Source: Acholeplasmatales bacterium (GTDB taxonomy: Bacteria; Bacillota_I; Bacilli_A; Acholeplasmatales; Anaeroplasmataceae). Taken from it: a stretch of DNA of 10,918 nucleotides. The notes under the pieces were generated by a model. That model saw only the letters and a list, made by a program, of their open reading frames with translations. It did not search any database and was not told the origin of the DNA. Position 1 is the first letter of the stretch; each line of letters opens with the position of its first letter. Shown here piece after piece: positions 6,458 through 10,918 of this stretch. The stretch spans positions 1 through 10,918 of the forward strand of contig JAILBI010000148.1 of assembly GCA_024681175.1 (NCBI GenBank). Direction: 5' to 3'. The position numbers and the translations under genes are program-made.

Positions 6458-6490
6458 AAGCCTTGGACTAAAATCCAAGGCTTTATTTAT
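6458..6490 (+). terminator. Rho-independent terminator after the zinc-ribbon gene
   Basis: AAGCCTTGGA (6458-6467) and TCCAAGGCTT (6474-6483) form a perfect 10-bp stem with a 6-nt loop (CTAAAA), followed by a T-rich but interrupted tail (TATTTAT). It begins 10 nt after the TAA at 6446-6448 and is one of the most GC-rich stems in the window. Confidence 0.85.
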
Positions 6491-6505
6491 ATATTTAAAG
6501 ATTTA

Positions 6506-6514
6506 TGTTATAAT
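6506..6514 (+). promoter_or_regulatory. Extended -10 promoter of the flavoprotein pair
   Basis: TGTTATAAT carries the TGN extension and a consensus TATAAT (6509-6514). At 17 bp the -35 (TTTATA, 6486-6491) is weak and lies in the tail of the preceding terminator. Transcription would start near 6521, only a few bases before the SD GGAGG (6528-6532), giving a very short leader. Confidence 0.55.
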
Positions 6515-6536
6515 TTATCTATCTTTTGGAGGATAT

Positions 6537-7598
6537 ATGGATATTGCAATAATAGGGGCTGGTGCTTCTGGCTTAATGCTTGGAAATATCTTATCTAAAT
6601 ATAATATTTCTTATGATATTTTTAATGCTGGAAAAATAGGAAGAAAGATATTATTATCTGGAAATTCAAAATGTAATATTTCAAATGAAATATTAAATGA
6701 AGATTCTTATCATAATAATTATCAAGCATTAAATATTGTTAAAGCATACCAAAATAAGCTTTTTAATTTATTTAATGACCTTCACATTTACACTAAGGTT
6801 TCTGATGAAGGAAGAATGTATCCTATTAGTGAAGCAAGTGAATCTGTATTAAATATATTACTTAAGAAAACTAAAAATAATATCATTGAACAAGAAGTAA
6901 AAGATATTAAAAAAATTAATGATAAATATTATATAAATGATTTAAAAAAGCCATATGATTATGTAATTATTTCAATTGGCTCACCTGCATCAATGCCTAA
7001 AATATTTAATAATTCATTCATTAAAATGAATGGCGTTATATTTAATGAATTTAAGCCATCATTAATTGGCTTTAAATCAAATAAGGATTTTTCATCTATT
7101 AAGGGCGTCAGAATGAAATGTATTTCATCATTATATAAAAATAAAAAGCTTATTCATAAAGAAAAAGGCGAAGTGATGTTTAAGGAAGATGGTATATCTG
7201 GTATTTGTATTATGAATTTATCTTCATTTTATAATGATTTAAAGGATAAAAATAATACATATGTTCATCTTGATCTATTACCAGGTAAATCATATGATGA
7301 TTTAGAATCAATATTACCTCCAAGATTATTTAATTATGTAATAAAAAATAATATTGATATTCATAATTTCATTGTTGAAATTAAAGATACATATGATTTT
7401 GAATATGCCCAGGTTTGTCATGGTGGAGTATCATTAAAATGCTTAAATGATGATTTATCATTAAAAGAAGATAATCATATTTATTTTACTGGTGAAGTAA
7501 TTGATGTAGATGGTATATGTGGTGGTTATAATTTAATGTTTTCATTTATTACATCAATAATTGTAGGAGAAAGCATTCATGAATTATTTATTAAATGA
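6537..7598 (+). CDS. HI0933/BaiN-family NAD(P)/FAD-dependent oxidoreductase, short form
   Basis: Predicted cytoplasmic flavoprotein. The N-terminus is a Rossmann FAD-binding motif, IIGAGASG (5-12), followed by the family signature GRKILLSGNSKCNISN (35-50), equivalent to the usual GRKILLTGNGRCNLTN. EGRMYPIS (91-98) matches the family's GRVFP block. The C-terminus has GGVSLK and the FAD-closing TGEVIDVDGICGGYNL (318-333). Known members include YhiN of E. coli and BaiN, reported as a bile-acid dehydro-intermediate reductase; most have no assigned substrate. At 353 residues it is 50-60 shorter than usual (about 400-420), and the ATGG..P.TG block is reduced to SIGSPASMP (146-154), so part of the central insert is trimmed, yet both ends are intact. 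The start is set by GGAGG at 6528-6532. It overlaps the next flavoprotein gene by 20 nt and ends in TGA. Substrate unknown. Confidence 0.88.
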   Translation: MDIAIIGAGASGLMLGNILSKYNISYDIFNAGKIGRKILLSGNSKCNISNEILNEDSYHNNYQALNIVKAYQNKLFNLFNDLHIYTKVSDEGRMYPISEASESVLNILLKKTKNNIIEQEVKDIKKINDKYYINDLKKPYDYVIISIGSPASMPKIFNNSFIKMNGVIFNEFKPSLIGFKSNKDFSSIKGVRMKCISSLYKNKKLIHKEKGEVMFKEDGISGICIMNLSSFYNDLKDKNNTYVHLDLLPGKSYDDLESILPPRLFNYVIKNNIDIHNFIVEIKDTYDFEYAQVCHGGVSLKCLNDDLSLKEDNHIYFTGEVIDVDGICGGYNLMFSFITSIIVGESIHELFIK

Positions 7599-9126
7599 TT
7601 TTAAAATAAAGGTTGATGATAAAAGAGATTTAAAAAATATTTTAAAGTCACATTTAAAAATTAATGATTTTGAATATGAAATATATCATAAATCAATTGA
7701 TGCAAGAAAAAAAGATAATATTTATTTTGTTTATAAAATAATTATTAAAACAAATAAAAAATTAAATTTAAAATTATTTGATAAGCCTAATATTAATTTA
7801 GAATATAAAAAATGGTCTGGCTTAGCACCAATTATTGTAGGATTTGGTCCTGCAGGTATTTTTTGTGCCCTTTATTTAGCAAGATGTGGTGCAAACCCAA
7901 TCATAATTGAGCGTGGATCTAAAATAGAAGATAGAGAAAATGATTTAAAAATATTTTTAGAAAAAAGAATTTTAAATCCTGAGTCAAATGTTCAATTTGG
8001 TGAAGGTGGGGCAGGAACATTTTCTGATGGTAAATTAGTTACTAATTTAAATGATCCTTTAATAAGATTTATCTTAAATGAATTTTATATTCATGGAGCT
8101 AAAGAAGATATATTATATGAATCTCATCCTCATATAGGTACAGATTATTTAGCAAAGGTTGTCAAAAATATTAGAGAAGAAATAATTTCATTGGGTGGCA
8201 AATTTTATTTTAATCATACATTTATTAATGCAAAAAAGAATGATGATATTATAAATATTATTATTAAAAATAATAAAAATGATGAAAATATAAATTTAAA
8301 TACTAATAATTTAATATTAGCCTTAGGTCATTCAGCTAAGGATACAGTTAGATATTTATATAATGATTTAAAATTAGATATGATGCAAAAACAATTTTCA
8401 ATGGGTGTTAGAATTGAGCATTTAAAAGAGAAAATTGATTTTGCACAATATGGTAAATTTAAAGATATTTTACCTTCATCATATTATAAGCTTGCAACAC
8501 ATAATAATGGTAGAGGTATATATACCTTTTGTATGTGCCCAGGTGGCTATGTTTTAGCTTCAACTTCAGATGAAAAATCAATTGTTACAAATGGAATGAG
8601 TAATAATAAAAGAGATAATGTTAATTCTAATTCAGCCATCTTAGTTGATGTAAGACCTGATGATTATAATATTTCAAATAGTCCTTTAGATGGGATTTTA
8701 TATCAAGAAAAATATGAAAAATTAGCTTATGAAATATCTAAAGATTATAAGGCGCCTGCTAATTTAGTAAAAGAATTTTTACAAGGTAGTGTTGCAAAAG
8801 ATGTAAGAAGTATTAAAACAAGCTATCCTCATGGAATAATTATGAATGATTTATCATTCTTACCAGATTTTGTCATAGATAATTTAAGATATGGTATTAA
8901 GGAATTTGATAAAAAAATTAAAGGATTTGCCGATGATGATGCAATAATTATTGCACCTGAGACACGTTCATCATCTGCAGTAAGAATCTTAAGAGATAAG
9001 GATTTTGAATCTAATATTAAAGGTATCTACCCTGTTGGTGAGGGTGCAGGATACGCAGGTGGAATTACATCATCAGCCCTTGATGGCTTAAAATGTGCAA
9101 TAAGTATTTCAAATAAAAATATATAA
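7579..9126 (+). CDS. COG2509-family FAD-dependent dehydrogenase (uncharacterised)
   Basis: 515 residues, close to the family's usual 520-540. An N-terminal small alpha/beta domain (1-75) contains the family hallmark KSIDARKKDNIYFVYKI (38-54). The FAD Rossmann fold follows at 84-113 (IIVGFGPAG with ERG ending the second strand), then QFGEGGAGTFSDGK (139-152), CMCPGGYVLAS, TNGMS and the FAD-closing GEGAGYAGGITSSALDG (487-503). All these are standard for the 'NAD(FAD)-utilizing dehydrogenase' group, conserved across Bacillota and Bacteroidota without an established reaction that I know of. ATG 7579 has AGGAGA (7565-7570) 8 nt upstream inside the preceding gene, so translation is coupled to the HI0933-type flavoprotein. 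Ends in TAA; only a weak AU-rich hairpin follows. Confidence 0.92.
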   Translation: MNYLLNDFKIKVDDKRDLKNILKSHLKINDFEYEIYHKSIDARKKDNIYFVYKIIIKTNKKLNLKLFDKPNINLEYKKWSGLAPIIVGFGPAGIFCALYLARCGANPIIIERGSKIEDRENDLKIFLEKRILNPESNVQFGEGGAGTFSDGKLVTNLNDPLIRFILNEFYIHGAKEDILYESHPHIGTDYLAKVVKNIREEIISLGGKFYFNHTFINAKKNDDIINIIIKNNKNDENINLNTNNLILALGHSAKDTVRYLYNDLKLDMMQKQFSMGVRIEHLKEKIDFAQYGKFKDILPSSYYKLATHNNGRGIYTFCMCPGGYVLASTSDEKSIVTNGMSNNKRDNVNSNSAILVDVRPDDYNISNSPLDGILYQEKYEKLAYEISKDYKAPANLVKEFLQGSVAKDVRSIKTSYPHGIIMNDLSFLPDFVIDNLRYGIKEFDKKIKGFADDDAIIIAPETRSSSAVRILRDKDFESNIKGIYPVGEGAGYAGGITSSALDGLKCAISISNKNI

Positions 9127-9137
9127 TAGTTTAAAAA

Positions 9138-9156
9138 AATATCATTTTATGATATT
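9138..9156. repeat. AT-rich hairpin between the COG2509 and Nudix genes
   Basis: AATATCAT (9138-9145) pairs with ATGATATT (9149-9156) around a 3-nt loop. There is one G-C pair in eight and no clean T-run after it, so it is at best a weak terminator; it could be an operator for a Nudix promoter. A second small dyad, AATGC (9160-9164) with GCATT (9172-9176), places the Nudix SD AGAGG (9168-9172) in or beside its loop. Confidence 0.35.
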
Positions 9157-9178
9157 ATTAATGCTGTAGAGGCATTAT

Positions 9179-9631
9179 ATGAATAAAATAACAAAGAAGG
9201 AATTCTCTTCGGGGGCGGTGCTTTATACAGAAAAGGAAGGCGTTAGATATTATGTTCTAATTGTAGAACCTAACGGATCATATGGCTTTCCAAAGGGGCA
9301 TATAAGGCATGGTGAAAGTGTAACAGATTGTGCACTTAGGGAAATAAAAGAGGAGACAGGAATAGATGCTACCCTTATTCCTAATTTCAAAAGAACTATT
9401 AAATATGTTGTACTTGGTCATTCATTGAAGCAAGTAACTTTTTTCTTGGGATATTTTGATGAAAATGAACAAGAATTATCACCAATAGATAGTCATATTA
9501 AACAAGCAAAATTATATACAAGAGAAGAAGCAATTAAATTATTAAAATTTCAGCAAATTAAGGATATATTAACTGAAGTTGATTTTATGCTTGATTTAAA
9601 GGATGCAAAAGATGAAAGTAGATCTTCATAA
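9179..9631 (+). CDS. Nudix hydrolase, Ap4A-hydrolase-like
   Basis: 150-residue Nudix protein, cleaving nucleoside diphosphates linked to another moiety. The Nudix box G-x5-E-x7-REUxEExGU is complete: Gly40, Glu46, then REIKEETGI (54-62), with Glu58 and Glu59 as expected Mg ligands. The lead-in GAVLYTEKEGVRYYVLIVE and YGFPKGHIRHGES resembles asymmetric diadenosine tetraphosphatases and RppH-like RNA pyrophosphohydrolases, where the typical text is 'WGFPKGHIE.GE'. The exact substrate cannot be settled from sequence. AGAGG (9168-9172) lies 6 nt before the ATG. The last 20 nt overlap the PHP gene, so the two are coupled. The first 60 codons use some unusual choices (GGG, GCG, AGG, GAG) compared with neighbours, perhaps drift or local transfer; weak evidence. 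Confidence 0.93.
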   Translation: MNKITKKEFSSGAVLYTEKEGVRYYVLIVEPNGSYGFPKGHIRHGESVTDCALREIKEETGIDATLIPNFKRTIKYVVLGHSLKQVTFFLGYFDENEQELSPIDSHIKQAKLYTREEAIKLLKFQQIKDILTEVDFMLDLKDAKDESRSS

Positions 9632-10421
9632 TCATACTACATATAGTGACGGTGTTTTATCACCGTCTTTACTTATAGATAGAGCCATAAAAAATCATGT
9701 AGATATTTTTGCCATAACTGACCATGATTCAGTATTTGGCTGTGATGAAATAGTAAATCTTTGTAAAGATAAAAATGTTAAAGTAATAAAGGGTATGGAG
9801 CTTTCAACAGAATATAAAGGTGAAAGCATACATATTATTACCTTATTTAAAAATAATATTATTCCAAATGGCATGCTTGAATTTTCTATTAAAAATAAAG
9901 AAAGAAGAAAAGCTAGAGCCATTAAAATGATGGAAAATATTAGAGATATTTATCATGTTAAAATTAACCTAGATAAATTATTAAAAGGAAATATTATTAC
10001 AAGAGCTAACATGATGAGAAATATTGCTGAAGAAAATAATATTTCATATGCAGAAGCTGCATTTTATACATCTAAAGATTCTAAAGCTTATATTCCATCA
10101 ACTAAAATGACAGTTGAAGAAGGATTAAAGCTTATAAGAGAAGAAAATGCGATCGCAATATTAGCTCATCCATGCTTAATTAAAAAACAAGAATTAGTTG
10201 AAGAAATATTACAATTTGGCTTTGATGGTATCGAGACAAGATATGCAAATAAAAAGAATGATGAAAATCATTTTAATTTACTTGCAGAAAAATATCATTT
10301 ATTAAAATCAGCAGGCTCAGATTGCCATGGTGATGATACACATGCAGATATAGGTAGTGCCGTATTAAATAAAGAAGAATTTATGCCTATTGCAAAAATA
10401 TTAAATTTTAATTTGGAGTAA
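9612..10421 (+). CDS. PHP-domain phosphoesterase (TrpH/YciV-like)
   Basis: Metal-dependent phosphohydrolase of 269 residues. The PHP metal ligands are all present: HNH at 6-8 in DLHNHTTYSDG, TDHD at 36-39, Glu63 in KGMELS, His74 in GESIHI, His186 in ILAHP, and Asp237 and His239 in GSDCHGD. The layout, including the inserted helical region (ITRANMMRNIAEE, then AYIPSTKMTVEEGLKLI), is that of E. coli YciV/RNase AM and its relatives, which remove nucleotides from short RNA 5' ends or hydrolyse 3',5'-nucleoside bisphosphates. Either activity is plausible; polymerase-associated PHP domains are excluded by size. ATG 9612 is preferred over the in-frame ATG 9603 because AAAGG (9598-9602) is then 9 nt upstream and the protein begins directly with the first strand. 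It overlaps the Nudix gene by 20 nt and is 3 nt from engB. Confidence 0.93.
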   Translation: MKVDLHNHTTYSDGVLSPSLLIDRAIKNHVDIFAITDHDSVFGCDEIVNLCKDKNVKVIKGMELSTEYKGESIHIITLFKNNIIPNGMLEFSIKNKERRKARAIKMMENIRDIYHVKINLDKLLKGNIITRANMMRNIAEENNISYAEAAFYTSKDSKAYIPSTKMTVEEGLKLIREENAIAILAHPCLIKKQELVEEILQFGFDGIETRYANKKNDENHFNLLAEKYHLLKSAGSDCHGDDTHADIGSAVLNKEEFMPIAKILNFNLE

Positions 10422-10424
10422 AAA

Positions 10425-10918
10425 ATGGAAATTAAAAAATCAGAATTTATTATATCTGCAGTCACACTAAGTGGAATGCCAGAGGAAGGTAAAAGTGAAT
10501 TTTTATTTTTAGGTAGATCTAATGTTGGTAAATCATCATTAATTAATGCCTTAACAAATAGAAAATCTTTAGCTAGAGTATCATCTAACCCTGGTAAAAC
10601 AGATACATTAAATTTTTATTTATTAAATGATTTATTTTATTTAGTTGATGCCCCAGGATATGGTTATGCAAGAGTATCTAAAAATAAAAAAGAAACATAT
10701 GGTAAAATGATAGAAGAATATTTAAATAAAAGATTATCATTAAAATGTTCTTTTCTACTTGTGGATTTTAAAATACCACCACAGGAAAATGATATTATTA
10801 TGTTTAATTATTTAAAAGAAACTAATAAAGAATCATATATCATTTTAACTAAAGCAGATAAGGTTAAAAATAAAGATTATAAAAAGAATTTAGATAATGT
10901 TTTATCTTCATTTAATGT
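10425..10918 (+). CDS. engB: Ribosome-assembly GTPase EngB/YsxC (3' end outside window)
   Basis: The first 164 of about 195 residues are present. EngB (YsxC in Bacillus, YihA in E. coli) is an essential TRAFAC-class GTPase that acts late in 50S subunit assembly. Visible motifs are G1 GRSNVGKSS (30-38), G2 NPGKTDTLNFY (55-65; PGRTQ is commoner), G3 VDAPGYGYA (74-82; usually DLPGYGYA), the family's PPQENDIIM (118-126; usually PTEDD.EM) and G4 TKADK (142-146). The G5 loop and C-terminal helix lie beyond the window. The SD GGAG (10415-10418) lies inside the last codons of the PHP gene, so engB is translationally tied to it. In many Bacillota engB follows lon or clpX; here it follows a PHP gene. 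Confidence 0.96.
   Translation, partial: MEIKKSEFIISAVTLSGMPEEGKSEFLFLGRSNVGKSSLINALTNRKSLARVSSNPGKTDTLNFYLLNDLFYLVDAPGYGYARVSKNKKETYGKMIEEYLNKRLSLKCSFLLVDFKIPPQENDIIMFNYLKETNKESYIILTKADKVKNKDYKKNLDNVLSSFN

Noticed and set aside
6537..9126. Bile-acid (bai) conversion operon because of the BaiN relationship
   Set aside because: BaiN is one member of a broad family, the protein here is a short divergent form, and no other bai-type gene is present.
1..10918. CRISPR array, insertion sequence, prophage or tRNA
   Set aside because: I saw no regularly spaced direct repeats, transposase, integrase or phage structural genes, and no cloverleaf with a T-loop GTTCRANYC; the window is nearly filled by housekeeping genes.

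Overview
The window is very AT-rich (roughly a quarter G+C by eye), with A/T-ending codons, AGA as the main arginine codon, strong Shine-Dalgarno sites and sigma-A-type promoters. TGA is used as a real stop (end of the flavoprotein gene at 7598) and tryptophan is TGG, so the genetic code is the standard bacterial one. This points to a low-GC Bacillota, plausibly an Erysipelotrichia- or RF39-like gut lineage of the Bacilli rather than a code-4 mollicute. The assignment is inference from composition and protein style, not from a marker gene. I found no mobile element, tRNA, rRNA or CRISPR array.

Layout. 1-244: 3' end of a protein resembling the tail of an EAL domain, with its signature residues replaced. 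289-2632: proB and proA, overlapping by 8 nt, the first two steps of proline synthesis. A perfect hairpin at 2633-2662 terminates them and also a convergent DUF1836 gene (2654-3262, minus). A 220-bp divergent intergenic region with two inverted repeats leads into a class I DAHP synthase (3483-4520), the entry to the shikimate pathway. Next come a consensus promoter, a roughly 190-nt leader with possible nested pairing, a CcpA cre-like site and mini-ORFs. These precede a 546-residue protein with a zinc ribbon, a disordered linker, a TPR-like region and a C-terminal coiled coil (4808-6448), closed by a clear terminator. 6537-9126 holds two overlapping flavoprotein genes (HI0933/BaiN family and COG2509 family). 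9179-10918 holds a tight Nudix - PHP phosphoesterase - engB cluster, with engB running off the right edge.

How the genes fit together. ProB/ProA and DAHP synthase are stand-alone biosynthetic units. The two flavoproteins are translationally linked and may act on related substrates, but neither substrate can be read from sequence. Nudix and PHP enzymes are both nucleotide or nucleic-acid phosphohydrolases and EngB is a ribosome-assembly GTPase, so that cluster is housekeeping. The least understood locus is the zinc-ribbon/TPR/coiled-coil gene with its elaborate leader. I see no clear multi-gene novel system such as a defence island or secondary-metabolite cluster.
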